NCBI GenBank assembly: GCA_013285465.1
Contig: CP053449.1
Coordinates: 430,001 to 494,000, forward strand
Direction: 5' to 3'
Length of the DNA stretch: 64,000 bases
Origin: Pseudomonadota bacterium
Lineage (GTDB): Bacteria; Pseudomonadota; Alphaproteobacteria; Micavibrionales; CSBR16-224
Numbering within the stretch: the first letter of the stretch is position 1; each line of letters starts with the position of its first letter. Position numbers and translations under genes: made by a program. Shown here piece after piece: positions 37,796 to 47,662 of the stretch. The notes beneath the pieces are model-generated. The model made no database searches, was not told where the DNA came from, and saw only the letters and a list, made by a program, of their open reading frames with translations.

Positions 37796-39040
37796 TTACG
37801 CGGCATCATCCAGCCCATAGGCCGTATGCAGCGCACGCAAGGCCAGCTCGGCATATTCCTCGCCGATCAAGACGCTGACCTTGATTTCCGATGTGGAAAT
37901 GACATGGATGTTGATGCCTTTATCGGCAAGGGTCTGGAACATCTGCTGTGCGACACCGGCATGGCTGCGCATGCCGATACCGACAATGGATATTTTGGCG
38001 ACATCGCTGCTGTGCTCCATTTCGCAACCTTCCAGCCCTTCATTCTTGATGGATTTGTTAAAGATGCTGATGGTGCGTTCCAGATCGGCACGCGGTACGG
38101 TAAAAGTCAGATCCGTCATACGGGTATCGGCGGCGATATTCTGGACAATCATATCGACATTGACGCTGGCCTCGGCCAGCGGCCCGAAGATTTTTGCTGC
38201 GACGCCCGGCGTATCGGGCAGTTTCCGCAAGGTAATTTTCGCATCGTCGCGGCTGCATGTGATGCCGCTGATAAGAGCTTTTTCCATTAATTCATCCTCA
38301 CTGACAAGTAGGGTTCCTTTTAAATCGCTGCCGACGGCATCTGCAAAGCTGGACAGCACCTGCACGCAGACATTTTCCTTCATCGCCATTTCGACCGAGC
38401 GCGTCTGTAACACTTTTGCGCCGACCGAGGCCATTTCCAGCATTTCCTCATAACATATCTGTTTCAGCTTTTTCGCCTTTGGCACAATGCCGGGGTCGCA
38501 GGTATAAACGCCTTTGACATCGGTATAAATATCGCAACGGTCTGCGCCGACGGCTGCGGCCAGAGCCACAGCGGAGGTGTCCGAACCGCCGCGCCCTAAT
38601 GTCGTGATACGGCCTTCGGGCGAAATGCCCTGAAATCCGGCGACAACGGCGACGGCATTGCCGGCGAATTGTTTTTTGAATTTTTCGGTGTCGATATCTT
38701 CAATCCGTGCCTTGGCATGGGAACGGTCGGTTAAAATAGGGATTTGCCAGCCCTGCCACGAGCGGGCATTGATACCGCGTTTCTGCAAGGCCATCGCCAG
38801 CAGTCCTGATGTGACCTGTTCACCCGAGGACACAACGGCATCATATTCGCGCGCATCATGCAGCGGGCTGATTTCCTGACAATAGGAGACAAGCTGGTTT
38901 GTCACGCCCGCCATGGCGGAGACGACAACGGCGGCGCTATGCCCTGCGCGAACTTCCGCCGCGACTTTATTGGCGACATTCTCAATCGCCTCAATCGTGG
39001 CGACCGATGTTCCGCCGAATTTCATGACCAAAAGCGCCAT
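37796..39040 (-). CDS. lysC: aspartate kinase
   Basis: A 414-residue enzyme that phosphorylates aspartate, the first step to lysine, threonine, methionine and diaminopimelate. The N-terminal MKFGGTSVA is the substrate/ATP motif. GRGGSDTSAVALAAAVGA and YTDVKGVYTCDP complete the kinase domain. Two ACT domains follow (about 270-410), the usual site of feedback inhibition by lysine or threonine. The start at 39040 has GGAAGGG at correct spacing; the frame also opens at 39070. It lies upstream of ptsP, the order seen across alphaproteobacteria. Confidence 0.95.
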   Translation of the reverse strand: MALLVMKFGGTSVATIEAIENVANKVAAEVRAGHSAAVVVSAMAGVTNQLVSYCQEISPLHDAREYDAVVSSGEQVTSGLLAMALQKRGINARSWQGWQIPILTDRSHAKARIEDIDTEKFKKQFAGNAVAVVAGFQGISPEGRITTLGRGGSDTSAVALAAAVGADRCDIYTDVKGVYTCDPGIVPKAKKLKQICYEEMLEMASVGAKVLQTRSVEMAMKENVCVQVLSSFADAVGSDLKGTLLVSEDELMEKALISGITCSRDDAKITLRKLPDTPGVAAKIFGPLAEASVNVDMIVQNIAADTRMTDLTFTVPRADLERTISIFNKSIKNEGLEGCEMEHSSDVAKISIVGIGMRSHAGVAQQMFQTLADKGINIHVISTSEIKVSVLIGEEYAELALRALHTAYGLDDAA

Positions 39041-39097
39041 TTGATCGCCCTTCCGCTTTTCTTTCTTCAAATTGTTTATAGCATTTTCACAAAGACA

Positions 39098-39126
39098 TTG
39101 GAAACGCTACCTTAATCGAATAGAGT
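39098..39126 (+). promoter_or_regulatory. possible promoter of purA
   Basis: TTGGAA (39098-39103), a 17-base spacer and TAGAGT (39121-39126), 45 bases before the purA ATG. The -10 box lies inside a small inverted repeat CGAAT...ATTCG (39117-39133). Confidence 0.4.
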
Positions 39127-39170
39127 AGATTCGGCTTCTAAAAAAACACCAGCATGAAGGAAGGTTTGTC

Positions 39171-40460
39171 ATGGGAAATGTCGTCGTCGTTGGCTCGCAA
39201 TGGGGAGATGAGGGCAAAGGCAAAATCGTTGACTGGCTGGCAAGCCGCGCCGATGTGGTTGTGCGCTTTCAGGGCGGGCATAATGCCGGTCACACGCTGG
39301 TGATTGATGATGTGACCTATAAGCTGCATTTGCTTCCCTCGGGCATTGTCCGCAAAAATACACATTCCGTCATCGGTAACGGCGTTGTGCTGGACCCCTG
39401 GGCATTACTTGAGGAAATTGCCGCCGTCGGCAAACAGGGCGTAAAAGTCACACCCGATAATTTGTCGATTGCCGCGAATGTGCCGCTCATTCTGCCGCTG
39501 CATGGAGAGCTTGACCGCATTACCGAAGAGGCGCGCGGACGTAATAAAATCGGCACGACCGGACGCGGTATCGGCCCGGCCTATGAGGATAAAATAGGCC
39601 GCCGCGCCATTCGTCTTTGTGATCTGGCGGATGCCAAGGCGCTTTCAGGAAAAATCGAACGTCTGCTGGTACATCATAATGCGCTGCGCCGCGGTTTTGG
39701 CGTTGCCGAAACCGATGAATCGGCCCTGGTGCAGAAATTGCTGGATATTGCGCCGAAAGTTCTCCCTTTTGCCAAACCGGTCTGGAAAATGCTGGCCGAT
39801 GCACAGGCCGCCCGCAAACAAATTCTGTTCGAAGGGGCACAAGGGATGATGCTGGATATCGATCACGGCACTTATCCTTATGTGACCTCATCGAATATCG
39901 TGGCGGCGCAGGCGGCAACGGGCAGCGGCTTTTCGAGCGAACATCTCGATTTCGTTCTCGGCATTACCAAAGCCTATACGACGCGCGTCGGTGAAGGGCC
40001 GTTTCCGACCGAGCTGAGCGATGATACGGGCGAGGAGCTGGGGCGTCGCGGACATGAATTCGGTACAACAACGGGACGCAAACGCCGTTGCGGCTGGTTT
40101 GATGCCGTACAGGTGCGTCAGGCTGTGATGACAGGCGGTATCAACGGCATGGCTTTGACCAAGCTGGATGTGCTGGATAGTTTCGCGGAGATCAAAATCT
40201 GCACGGGTTACGAATATAAAGGTGAAAAACTTGATTATCTTCCCGCCGCCGCCGAAATACAGGCGAGTGTGACACCCGTCTATGAAGTCATGGAAGGCTG
40301 GAAGGGCGAAACCAAAGGCGCAAAAAGCTGGGCGGAATTGCCTGCCGCCGCCGTCAAATATGTCCGCCGTCTGGAAGAGTTGGTCGGTATTCCCGTGACA
40401 GTCCTGTCAACAGGCCCGGAACGGGATGAAACGATTTTGGTCGCCGATCCTTTCGCCTGA
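39171..40460 (+). CDS. purA: adenylosuccinate synthase
   Basis: A 429-residue enzyme that joins IMP and aspartate with GTP to form adenylosuccinate, the first committed step to AMP. The N-terminal [16 protein letters not shown] is the GTP-binding signature with the catalytic Asp, and GHNAGHTL holds the catalytic His. The interior [19 protein letters not shown] matches the second PROSITE pattern, and the C-terminal [10 protein letters not shown] is conserved. The length is normal. GAAGGAAGG precedes the ATG. It stands alone and divergent from lysC. Confidence 0.97.
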   Translation: MGNVVVVGSQWGDEGKGKIVDWLASRADVVVRFQGGHNAGHTLVIDDVTYKLHLLPSGIVRKNTHSVIGNGVVLDPWALLEEIAAVGKQGVKVTPDNLSIAANVPLILPLHGELDRITEEARGRNKIGTTGRGIGPAYEDKIGRRAIRLCDLADAKALSGKIERLLVHHNALRRGFGVAETDESALVQKLLDIAPKVLPFAKPVWKMLADAQAARKQILFEGAQGMMLDIDHGTYPYVTSSNIVAAQAATGSGFSSEHLDFVLGITKAYTTRVGEGPFPTELSDDTGEELGRRGHEFGTTTGRKRRCGWFDAVQVRQAVMTGGINGMALTKLDVLDSFAEIKICTGYEYKGEKLDYLPAAAEIQASVTPVYEVMEGWKGETKGAKSWAELPAAAVKYVRRLEELVGIPVTVLSTGPERDETILVADPFA

Positions 40461-40461
40461 T

Positions 40462-40478
40462 ACATATATTATATATGT
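40462..40478. repeat. AT-rich inverted repeat after purA
   Basis: ACATATA (40462-40468), three bases, then TATATGT (40472-40478): a perfect 7-base palindrome right after the purA stop. It is too AT-rich for a standard terminator and has no T tract. It could be a protein-binding site for the next gene or chance. Confidence 0.3.
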
Positions 40479-40502
40479 CCTGAAAAACAGGAGATGATGA
40501 CG

Positions 40503-41600
40503 ATGAGCCTTCTGAAACGCCGTTCCTTTCTGAAAAAAGCCGCACTTGCCGGTATCGCCGCCCCTGTTGCGGCGGCGTCAAGCTTTCCGGCACCGGCAAT
40601 TGCCAAAGATAAACTGCGCTGGAGCATGACGACGACATGGCCGAAGAACTTCCCCGGTCTCGGCACGGCGGCAAACCGTCTGGCACAGGAAATCACTCGC
40701 GCCTCTGACGACCGTCTGGAAATTCGCGTCTATGGTGCGGGCGAGATTGTACCGGCCTTTGACGCAATGGATGCGGTGTCAAACGGCACCGTGGAAATGG
40801 GGCATGGCGCGCCCTATTACTGGAAGGGCAAAGCCCCTGCCGCACAGTTTCTGGCCAGCATCCCTTTTGGACTGACGGCACAGGAGCAGAATGCCTGGCT
40901 TGATTTTGGCGGCGGACAGGAGCTGGCGGACGAGATTTATGCTGGAATGGGCTGCAAGTTTTTTGCCGCAGGCAATACCGGCGTGCAGATGGCGGGATGG
41001 TATAACCGCGAGATCAACAGCATTGCCGATTTTCAAGGGTTGAAAATCCGTCTACCCGGTCTGGGCGGTGAAGTGTTAAAGGCGCTGGGGGCAACCGTGG
41101 TCAATCTGCCGGGCGGGGAATTACTGCCTGCCATTCAGTCCGGCACGATTGACGCCATTGAATGGGTCGGCCCTTATAATGATGTCTCTTTCGGGCTACA
41201 CCGCGCGGCAAAATACTATTATGCACCCGGCTGGCATGAACCGGCGACGATTCTGGACAGTTTTATTAATCTGAAGGCATGGCAGGCTTTGCCTGCGGAT
41301 TTGCAGGCTATTGTTGAAAATGCCGCCCGCGCGGCGAATCAGTATGTTTTGAACGAATTAATGGCCAGGAATGCTGAATTTCTGCGGATTTTGCAGGAAA
41401 AGCACAAGATTGTGCCGCGGCAACTATCTCCCGAGATTCTGAAAAACATCAGAAAAGCGGCGGAAAAGGTCGTCGGGGAGCTTGCTGCGCAAGATGCTGT
41501 CAGTAAAAGACTTTATGACAGCGTATCCGCCTTTCAGGCCATGGCGGCACCATGGAGCGCACTCTCCGAAACGGCCTATCTGACGGCGCGCGGCGCGTAG
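40503..41600 (+). CDS. TRAP transporter solute-binding protein (DctP-like), Tat-exported
   Basis: A 365-residue periplasmic binding protein of the TRAP (DctP) family. The N-terminus MSLLKRRSFLKKAALAG is a twin-arginine signal (RRSFLK), cut after AIA near residue 32. The mature protein has the family strand order, and SGTIDAIEWVGPYND (around residue 217-231) lies at the ligand pocket. The WVGPYND type is associated with 2-oxoacid or mannitol-like carboxylate binding, but the ligand is not certain. The start at 40503 has AGGAG 8 bases before it; two earlier ATGs abut that site. The membrane subunits DctQ and DctM are absent, so it is an orphan. Confidence 0.88.
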   Translation: MSLLKRRSFLKKAALAGIAAPVAAASSFPAPAIAKDKLRWSMTTTWPKNFPGLGTAANRLAQEITRASDDRLEIRVYGAGEIVPAFDAMDAVSNGTVEMGHGAPYYWKGKAPAAQFLASIPFGLTAQEQNAWLDFGGGQELADEIYAGMGCKFFAAGNTGVQMAGWYNREINSIADFQGLKIRLPGLGGEVLKALGATVVNLPGGELLPAIQSGTIDAIEWVGPYNDVSFGLHRAAKYYYAPGWHEPATILDSFINLKAWQALPADLQAIVENAARAANQYVLNELMARNAEFLRILQEKHKIVPRQLSPEILKNIRKAAEKVVGELAAQDAVSKRLYDSVSAFQAMAAPWSALSETAYLTARGA

Positions 41601-41623
41601 AGCCCCTGATATATGGGGGCTCT
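41599..41623 (+). other. GC-rich hairpin at the end of the TRAP protein gene
   Basis: AGAGCCCC (41599-41606) and GGGGCTCT (41616-41623) form a perfect 8-bp stem with a 9-base loop, overlapping the TAG stop. No T tract follows, so it may be a weak terminator or an mRNA-stabilising structure. Confidence 0.5.
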
Positions 41624-41919
41624 AGGCGGTTTCCTGTTGAAAATCCCTTTACAAGCGGCGGGCGGTATTATATGACTGCAGGATCACCGCGAATTGTATT
41701 TATTCGGAAAAACGCAAAATTATGGAATTTTCCGGTTGACAAAATTTCCGTGTTATGGTAATTCTTAACCATACGACGGAATACGACATATGCGAAAAAA
41801 TGCTCAGCAATGATGCTGTGCGGATTTTTTTTACAAAAAACGGCATATGCCCGCGTAAAAAACGGAAAACGGATTTGAAACAGATTATAAAGACTGAAAA
41901 GTAAGAAAGGGGAATACTG
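41601..41919 (+). other. intergenic region upstream of dnaK
   Basis: A 319-base gap with the hairpin at 41599-41623 and a sigma-70-like promoter at 41736-41764. It has no open frame with coding character. No CIRCE element (TTAGCACTC-N9-GAGTGCTAA) and no convincing sigma-32 site were found. The leader from the promoter to dnaK is about 150 bases long and AT-rich. Confidence 0.5.
41736..41764 (+). promoter_or_regulatory. probable sigma-70 promoter of dnaK
   Basis: A consensus TTGACA (41736-41741), a 17-base spacer and TAATTC (41759-41764). The -35 box is perfect and the -10 box weak. It lies about 155 bases upstream of the dnaK ATG. Confidence 0.45.
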
Positions 41920-43851
41920 ATGGGTAAGGTCATCGGGATCGATTTGGGAACAACGAACTCCTGTCTCTCTGTGTTAGAGGGTGGTTCATACAAGATTTTG
42001 GAAAACCAGGAGGGCGAACGCACGACCCCTTCTATTGTCGCGTTTACAAAAGACGGCGAATGCCTTGTCGGTGACCCGGCAAAGCGTCAGGCGGTTACCA
42101 ACGCACAGAACACGCTTTATGCGATTAAACGTTTGATCGGTCGTCGTTTTGACGACGAGAAAACGAAAGAGCTGCAAAGCAAAGTCCCTTATAAAATTGT
42201 GGAAGCCGATAACGGCGATGCATGGGTCGAAATCGACGGCAAGAAAATGTCGCCGTCCGAGGTTAGCGCCCGTATCCTGCAAAAACTGAAAAAAGCCGCA
42301 GAAGACTATCTTGGTGAAGAAGTCACGGATGCCGTTATTACGGTTCCGGCTTATTTTGACGATAGTCAGCGTCAGGCAACGAAAGATGCCGGTACGATTG
42401 CCGGTCTGAACGTCCTTCGTGTCGTGAACGAGCCGACGGCTGCCGCACTTGCCTATGGTCTGAAAAAATCCGGCGACAGCAAAGTCGTTGTTTATGACCT
42501 TGGCGGTGGTACATTTGACGTTTCCATTCTGGAACTCACCGAAGACGAAGGCGAGCAGACCTTTAGCGTTCTCTCCACAAATGGTGACACCTTCCTGGGT
42601 GGTGAAGATTTTGACAACCGCATCATCGACCATTTGGCCGAAGAATTTGCCAAAAGCAATGACGGCATGGATCTGAAGAAAGACCAGCTGGCACTGCAAC
42701 GTCTGAAAGAAGCTGCGGAAGATGCCAAGAAAAAACTGTCCACGGGACAAAGCTATCAGGTCAATATTCCGTACATTACGGCTGATGCAAGCGGACCGAA
42801 ACACCTTGATGTCACGATTACGCGTTCGACGCTGGAAAATCTCGTCGGCGATTTGATCGAAAAATCAATCGGCCCGTGCAAACAGGCGCTGGCGGATGCC
42901 GGTCTGACGATGAATGATATCGACGAAGTCATTCTGGTCGGCGGTATGACCCGTATGCCGAAAGTCCGCGAGACGGTGAAAAACTTCTTCGGTAAAGAAC
43001 CGAATAAGAGTGTGAACCCCGATGAAGTGGTTTCCGCAGGTGCGGCACTGCAAGGCGGTATCATCTCCGGTCATATCGATAACGCACTTCTGGTTGATGT
43101 CACGCCGCTGAATATCGGTGTTGAAGTTGAAGGCGGCTTGATGGATGTCCTGATTAAGGCGAACTCGCCGATGCCGTGTGAAGGCAAGGATATTTATACA
43201 ACGGCCAAAGACAATCAGATGGATGTTGAAGTTCAACTGTTCCAGGGTAACCGCGCACAGGCGAAAGACAACCGCCCGCTGGGAACCTTCTGTCTTGAAC
43301 TGCCGCCCGGCACGAAAAAAGGCGAGCCGGAAATTGAACTGACGGCCCGTATCGATGCCAACGGTATTCTGAATGTTTCCGCGATGGATAAATCCACGGG
43401 ACAGAAAGCCGATATCACGATTAAAGCCAATAGCGGCCTGTCCGAAGACCAGATCGAGGCAATGCAGCAAGACGCGGAAGCCAATGCTGCGAAAGATAAG
43501 GAAGTCCTTGAGAAAGCTGAATTCAGCAACAAAATCGAGGCGGCCCTGAACGTGATCGATAAGGTCAAAACCAAAGAATATTATACGGAAGCAAAAGAAG
43601 ATTTGCAGAAAGGCTTTAATGAGGCCGCAGAAAAACTGCAAACCGTCAAAGGCTCCGATAATGTTAAGGAACTGAAAGAAGCCTATACGGCCTTCCAGGA
43701 AAAACTGGAAGAGCTCGGCAAAGCCTTCACGGCCGCAAAACAGGCCGAGCAGGCAGCAAAAACGGGCAAAGACACGGCAGCACCCGCAGCAAATGCTGAT
43801 GAAGCCGAGAAAAAAGCACCGAAAACGGGTGGCGGTGCAACCCCGAAATAA
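41920..43851 (+). CDS. dnaK: chaperone protein DnaK (Hsp70)
   Basis: A 643-residue Hsp70 that binds exposed hydrophobic peptides in an ATP-driven cycle with DnaJ and Grp[27 protein letters not shown] and [15 protein letters not shown] are the three Hsp70 signatures. The substrate-binding and lid regions are complete. The C-terminal tail is unusual: it ends in a lysine/glycine-rich stretch ([14 protein letters not shown]) instead of the common acidic EEV-containing tail. GAAAGGGGA precedes the start. No dnaJ or grpE gene is adjacent; a strong terminator and the cysD cassette follow instead. Confidence 0.97.
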   Translation: MGKVIGIDLGTTNSCLSVLEGGSYKILENQEGERTTPSIVAFTKDGECLVGDPAKRQAVTNAQNTLYAIKRLIGRRFDDEKTKELQSKVPYKIVEADNGDAWVEIDGKKMSPSEVSARILQKLKKAAEDYLGEEVTDAVITVPAYFDDSQRQATKDAGTIAGLNVLRVVNEPTAAALAYGLKKSGDSKVVVYDLGGGTFDVSILELTEDEGEQTFSVLSTNGDTFLGGEDFDNRIIDHLAEEFAKSNDGMDLKKDQLALQRLKEAAEDAKKKLSTGQSYQVNIPYITADASGPKHLDVTITRSTLENLVGDLIEKSIGPCKQALADAGLTMNDIDEVILVGGMTRMPKVRETVKNFFGKEPNKSVNPDEVVSAGAALQGGIISGHIDNALLVDVTPLNIGVEVEGGLMDVLIKANSPMPCEGKDIYTTAKDNQMDVEVQLFQGNRAQAKDNRPLGTFCLELPPGTKKGEPEIELTARIDANGILNVSAMDKSTGQKADITIKANSGLSEDQIEAMQQDAEANAAKDKEVLEKAEFSNKIEAALNVIDKVKTKEYYTEAKEDLQKGFNEAAEKLQTVKGSDNVKELKEAYTAFQEKLEELGKAFTAAKQAEQAAKTGKDTAAPAANADEAEKKAPKTGGGATPK

Positions 43852-43884
43852 GTTGTTTCAATCCGTTTGGAACTCTAATAAAGG

Positions 43885-43916
43885 CGGGCAGATAGAAATA
43901 TCTGCCCGTTTTTTTT
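43885..43916 (+). terminator. rho-independent terminator of dnaK (copy 1 of a duplicated element)
   Basis: CGGGCAGATA (43885-43894), loop GAAA, TATCTGCCCG (43899-43908), then eight T residues: a perfect 10-bp stem. The core from 43887 to 43914 is repeated base for base at 47635-47662, behind the sulfotransferase gene. Confidence 0.92.
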
Positions 43917-43990
43917 ATTAATTTAAGGTTGAAAAAAAAAATCTTTTTGTTAAAATTCCTTATTTGTTAATTTTTTAAAAATATTTTTTT
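43917..43990 (+). other. extremely AT-rich leader of the cysD cassette
   Basis: About 74 bases made almost wholly of A and T, with long A and T runs, between the dnaK terminator and cysD. It contains TTGTTAAAAT-like promoter material but no clear 35/10 pair. No Shine-Dalgarno precedes the cysD start. The composition is quite unlike the rest of the window. Confidence 0.6.
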
Positions 43991-44881
43991 ATGGCTTGCC
44001 AATCCCTTGAATCTGAAAGCATTTACATCCTTCGTGAGGTTGTAGCCCGGTGTGAAAATCCCGTGATGATGTACTCGATCGGTAAGGATAGTGCCGTCAT
44101 GTTACATCTGGCGATGAAGGCATTTTATCCTGCAAAACCGCCATTCCCGCTGTTACATGTCGATACGACATGGAAGTTTCGCGAGATGATCTCTTTTCGG
44201 GATCGCGTGGCGGCAGTAAGCGGTATGGAGCTGATTGTGCATGTCAATGAAGACGGTGTACGGCAGAATATCTCTCCCTTAAACGGAAATAGCAGTCTTT
44301 ATACCGATATTATGAAGACGGAAGGGTTAAAGCAGGCGCTGAATAAATATGGCTTTGACGCGGCGATCTGCGGTAGCCGTCGTGATGAGGAAAAGTCGCG
44401 TGCCAAGGAGCGTATTTTTTCATTTCGTGATACGCATCACCATTGGGATCCTAAAAATCAACGTCCCGAATTGTGGGATGTCTATAATACACGCAAGCAG
44501 AAAGGCGAAAGTATTCGGGTTTTTCCACTATCAAATTGGACAGAGCTGGATGTCTGGCAATATATAAAAGACGAAGGCATTGATGTTGTGCCGCTGTATT
44601 TTGCGAAGAAACGTCCCATCGTTGAACGTGATGGAGCATTGATCATGGCGGATGACAAGCGTCTTCCGCTCTTGCCGGGAGAAAAGCCGCAGATGCGCTG
44701 TGTGCGCTTTCGTACGCTGGGTTGTTATCCTTTGACGGGGGCGGTGGAATCCGATGCAGACACACTTGAAAAAATTATCGACGAGATGTGCGTTGCGACA
44801 ACATCGGAACGTCAAGGGCGTCTGATTGACCATGACAGCTCAGCATCTATGGAGAAAAAGAAACGCGAGGGATATTTCTGA
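43991..44881 (+). CDS. cysD: sulfate adenylyltransferase subunit 2
   Basis: A 296-residue catalytic subunit of ATP sulfurylase. With CysN it makes adenosine 5'-phosphosulfate from sulfate and ATP. The PP-loop [14 protein letters not shown] (about residues 27-40) binds ATP. The long conserved block [40 protein letters not shown] and [17 protein letters not shown] follow as in all CysD proteins. The N-terminus is a few residues shorter than usual and has no ribosome binding site. The stop overlaps the cysNC start (TGATG). No cysH, cysI or cysJ is nearby, so the product APS is probably used for sulfation rather than for sulfur assimilation. Confidence 0.95.
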   Translation: MACQSLESESIYILREVVARCENPVMMYSIGKDSAVMLHLAMKAFYPAKPPFPLLHVDTTWKFREMISFRDRVAAVSGMELIVHVNEDGVRQNISPLNGNSSLYTDIMKTEGLKQALNKYGFDAAICGSRRDEEKSRAKERIFSFRDTHHHWDPKNQRPELWDVYNTRKQKGESIRVFPLSNWTELDVWQYIKDEGIDVVPLYFAKKRPIVERDGALIMADDKRLPLLPGEKPQMRCVRFRTLGCYPLTGAVESDADTLEKIIDEMCVATTSERQGRLIDHDSSASMEKKKREGYF

Positions 44882-46806
44882 TGCAGGGACGACAAACACA
44901 GGTGGTGAAGCCATCCTTTAAGCATAAAAAGCAATTGCAGATGGCAACTGCTTCTGCACAGGACGTTCTGCGTTTCATTATCTGCGGCTCTGTTGATGAC
45001 GGCAAATCAACCTTGATAGGACGCCTTTTATATGAATCGAAAAAGATTTTCGATGATCAGCTTTATGCGCTGGAAAATGATTCGAAGCGATTTGGAACGA
45101 CAGGAGAAAAGATAGATTTCGCTCTGTTGGTCGACGGGCTTGCTGCAGAGAGAGAGCAGGGCATTACGATTGATGTAGCTTACCGTTATTTTTCGACTGA
45201 GAAACGGAAATTTATCGTTGCAGATACCCCCGGCCATGAACAATACACACGCAATATGGCCACTGGTGCCTCTACAGCAGAACTGGCAGTTGTTATTGTC
45301 GATGCCCGTAAAGGTGTGTTGGAGCAAACGCGTCGACACAGCATGATCGTCTCCATGATGGGAATTCGGAATGTTATTCTGGCCGTTAACAAGATGGATA
45401 TGATGGAATATGATGAGGCTGTTTTCCACAATATTGTACAAGATTATATGCATTCTGCCGCATCTCTTGGAATAGAAAATGTCACGGCAATACCTATTTC
45501 AGCACTTCAAGGCGATAATGTCACAAAGCTTTCCCCAAAAATGCCCTGGTATGGCGCGTATGTGTTGCTGGAGGCGCTGGAGAATGCGGAAATACGAAAA
45601 GATGTAAAAGATGCCCCATTCCGTATGGCTGTGCAATGGGTAAATAGACCTCATTCAGATTTCCGCGGATATGCCGGAAGAATTGCATCCGGGGCAGCTT
45701 ATCCGGGAATGTCGGTAAAGATCATGCCATCGGGGCGGCAGACGACAGTCACGCGTATTGTGACGTATGACGGTGATTTACCCGAAGCTGTGGCGGGACA
45801 ATCCATCACTCTAAAATTGGCAGATGAGGTCGATATCTCGCGCGGCGATGTGTTATGCTCTGCAGAAAATCCGGTTCCTGTCGCGGATCAATTTGAAACA
45901 AAACTGGTCTGGTTTTCTGACAGGCCGATGGTTTCCAGCCGCCAATACATATTGCAGGCGGGGACGGCATCACTTTTTTGCACACCGAGCAAGCCAAAAT
46001 ATATCTACGACATGGAAACGTTTGAATGCAAAGCGGGAAAAACACTCGCCATGAATGATATTGGTATTTGCGAAATCGCGCTGGATCGCCCGCTGGTCTT
46101 TGAACCTTATCAGGACAACCATGTTCTGGGCTCTTTTATTCTGATTGACCGCATGACCAATGAAACCGTAGCGGCAGGTATGATTAATCATTCACTACGG
46201 CGTGCAACTAATGTGCATATGCATGCATCAAACGTCAATAAATCCTCACGCAGCCTCGTAAAAGGACAACAACCTTGCGTATTGTGGATGACAGGCTTAT
46301 CCGGTTCGGGAAAATCGACAATTGCCAATATCGTTGAGGCGAAACTGACGGCGATGGGGCGGCATACGATGCTGCTGGACGGTGATAATCTGCGCCATGG
46401 GCTGAACCGTGATTTGGGTTTCACCGATCAGGACCGGGCCGAAAATATACGCCGTGTTGCTGAAGTCAGTAAGTTGATGACGGAGGCAGGTCTCATTGTT
46501 CTGGCTGCTTTTATTTCCCCCTTCCGCGCAGAGCGTGATATGGCGCGGCAGCTGATCGGTACGGAAGAGTTTATCGAAATTTTTGTCGATACACCACTGG
46601 CTGTCGCTGAACAACGCGATGTAAAAGGCTTATATAAAAAAGCGCGTGCCGGTGAAATTCCTAATTTTACAGGCATAGGAAGTCCTTATGAGCCGCCTGA
46701 AAAACCGACGATTCATTTGCAGACAGAAGAGAGTGATGCCGAACATCTGGCGGAACATGTTATTTCTTTCATGGAAGAACGAGGCTTCCTTGGAGATGAG
46801 GGGTGA
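44881..46806 (+). CDS. cysNC: bifunctional sulfate adenylyltransferase subunit 1 / adenylylsulfate kinase
   Basis: A 641-residue fusion that both drives APS synthesis by GTP hydrolysis and phosphorylates APS to PAPS, the universal sulfate donor. The CysN part has [15 protein letters not shown] (residues 36-50), [17 protein letters not shown] and NKMDMME, then two beta-barrel domains. The CysC part begins near residue 460 with the P-loop [12 protein letters not shown], followed by [15 protein letters not shown] and [13 protein letters not shown]. The same fusion is found in NodQ, which supplies PAPS for Nod-factor sulfation. It is coupled to cysD and to the sulfotransferase. Confidence 0.95.
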   Translation: MQGRQTQVVKPSFKHKKQLQMATASAQDVLRFIICGSVDDGKSTLIGRLLYESKKIFDDQLYALENDSKRFGTTGEKIDFALLVDGLAAEREQGITIDVAYRYFSTEKRKFIVADTPGHEQYTRNMATGASTAELAVVIVDARKGVLEQTRRHSMIVSMMGIRNVILAVNKMDMMEYDEAVFHNIVQDYMHSAASLGIENVTAIPISALQGDNVTKLSPKMPWYGAYVLLEALENAEIRKDVKDAPFRMAVQWVNRPHSDFRGYAGRIASGAAYPGMSVKIMPSGRQTTVTRIVTYDGDLPEAVAGQSITLKLADEVDISRGDVLCSAENPVPVADQFETKLVWFSDRPMVSSRQYILQAGTASLFCTPSKPKYIYDMETFECKAGKTLAMNDIGICEIALDRPLVFEPYQDNHVLGSFILIDRMTNETVAAGMINHSLRRATNVHMHASNVNKSSRSLVKGQQPCVLWMTGLSGSGKSTIANIVEAKLTAMGRHTMLLDGDNLRHGLNRDLGFTDQDRAENIRRVAEVSKLMTEAGLIVLAAFISPFRAERDMARQLIGTEEFIEIFVDTPLAVAEQRDVKGLYKKARAGEIPNFTGIGSPYEPPEKPTIHLQTEESDAEHLAEHVISFMEERGFLGDEG

Positions 46807-46808
46807 AT

Positions 46809-47627
46809 ATGACAGGAGCAGATTTACCAGCCTACAGCTTTCCGCTTTATAGCTTTAACAGGCTGTGGTTTAACACGACAACTTTGCGCCGCCGTAATTT
46901 TGACGGGCAAATTGTCAGTACACATCAGTCCGGCAGTCATTGGCTGAAATATATGCTTTCGCATGTTTTGGCGATGGCATTTGATCTGCCGCCACCGGAA
47001 CATATTCAAGATGATAAAATTATTGGGCATCCAAAGTCCCCGACCAGATATAAAAATGTGCCATGTATTGTGCATTCCCATTCCATACCGCATGGATTTC
47101 TTAAAAACGGTATTGCTGATAAATTTCTGCGGTTTCCGCGTTACCTTGTTTTGTTACGTGATCCGCGCGAATCTCTGATTTCCCATTACGAACGTTTTAA
47201 AGGCGATTATGGGAATGTTGATTTTACGACTTACCTGCACGGCGACCCGCGCGGAAAGAAATTTTATAGTGACTTGTGGACGCGTCTTTGTTTTATGAAT
47301 GCATGGGGCGATATTCTTCGCTCCCAACCGCAACGCAGTCTGCTTTTAACCTATGAAGGGATGGAAAAAGATACGGAAGGTAATCTGCGCCGCACCTGCA
47401 GTTTTTTCTTTCCCAATTTAGATGTGCAAGATGATGTTATTCGGCGCACATTAGAGTTGTCAACGCGAGATAAAATGGCAAAGAACCCGAATAAGGCCGT
47501 GACGACAACAGTGATACGCAAAAACAAAAAACCGCTTGCGGAGTATTTTACGCCTGAGAATGAGGAATTTTTCCGTGCGGCATGTCGCAAATTTCTGCGC
47601 CATGATTTTGGCTATGATTTAAAGTAA
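46809..47627 (+). CDS. sulfotransferase domain protein
   Basis: A 272-residue PAPS-dependent sulfotransferase. The 5'-phosphosulfate loop is at residues 37-50 (THQSGSHWLKYML). The 3'-phosphate site is LVLLRDPRESLISHYE with Arg117 and Ser125. Both match the sulfotransferase type 1/3 fold. A late basic segment (AKNPNKAVTTTVIRKNKK) is in the place of the RKG-type PAPS loop. The acceptor is unknown; a surface glycan is the best guess from the neighbouring sugar genes. The ATG at 46809 has GAGGGG upstream; the frame also opens with GTG at 46803, within the cysNC stop overlap. A duplicate of the dnaK terminator follows 8 bases after the stop. Confidence 0.88.
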   Translation: MTGADLPAYSFPLYSFNRLWFNTTTLRRRNFDGQIVSTHQSGSHWLKYMLSHVLAMAFDLPPPEHIQDDKIIGHPKSPTRYKNVPCIVHSHSIPHGFLKNGIADKFLRFPRYLVLLRDPRESLISHYERFKGDYGNVDFTTYLHGDPRGKKFYSDLWTRLCFMNAWGDILRSQPQRSLLLTYEGMEKDTEGNLRRTCSFFFPNLDVQDDVIRRTLELSTRDKMAKNPNKAVTTTVIRKNKKPLAEYFTPENEEFFRAACRKFLRHDFGYDLK

Positions 47628-47634
47628 AGCACAA

Positions 47635-47662
47635 GGCAGATAGAAATATCTGCCCGTTTTTT
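47635..47662 (+). terminator. rho-independent terminator after the sulfotransferase gene (copy 2 of a duplicated element)
   Basis: GGCAGATA (47635-47642), loop GAAA, TATCTGCC (47647-47654), then CG and TTTTTT. These 28 bases are identical to 43887-43914. The two bases before the left arm (AA) no longer pair with the retained CG on the right, which suggests that this copy was derived from the dnaK terminator. The T run reaches the stop codon of the convergent methyltransferase gene. Confidence 0.9.

Noticed and set aside
41624-41919. A CIRCE or sigma-32 heat-shock element in front of dnaK
   Set aside because: No CIRCE palindrome and no CTTGAA-N12/14-CCCCAT pair could be found; only a sigma-70-like promoter is supported.
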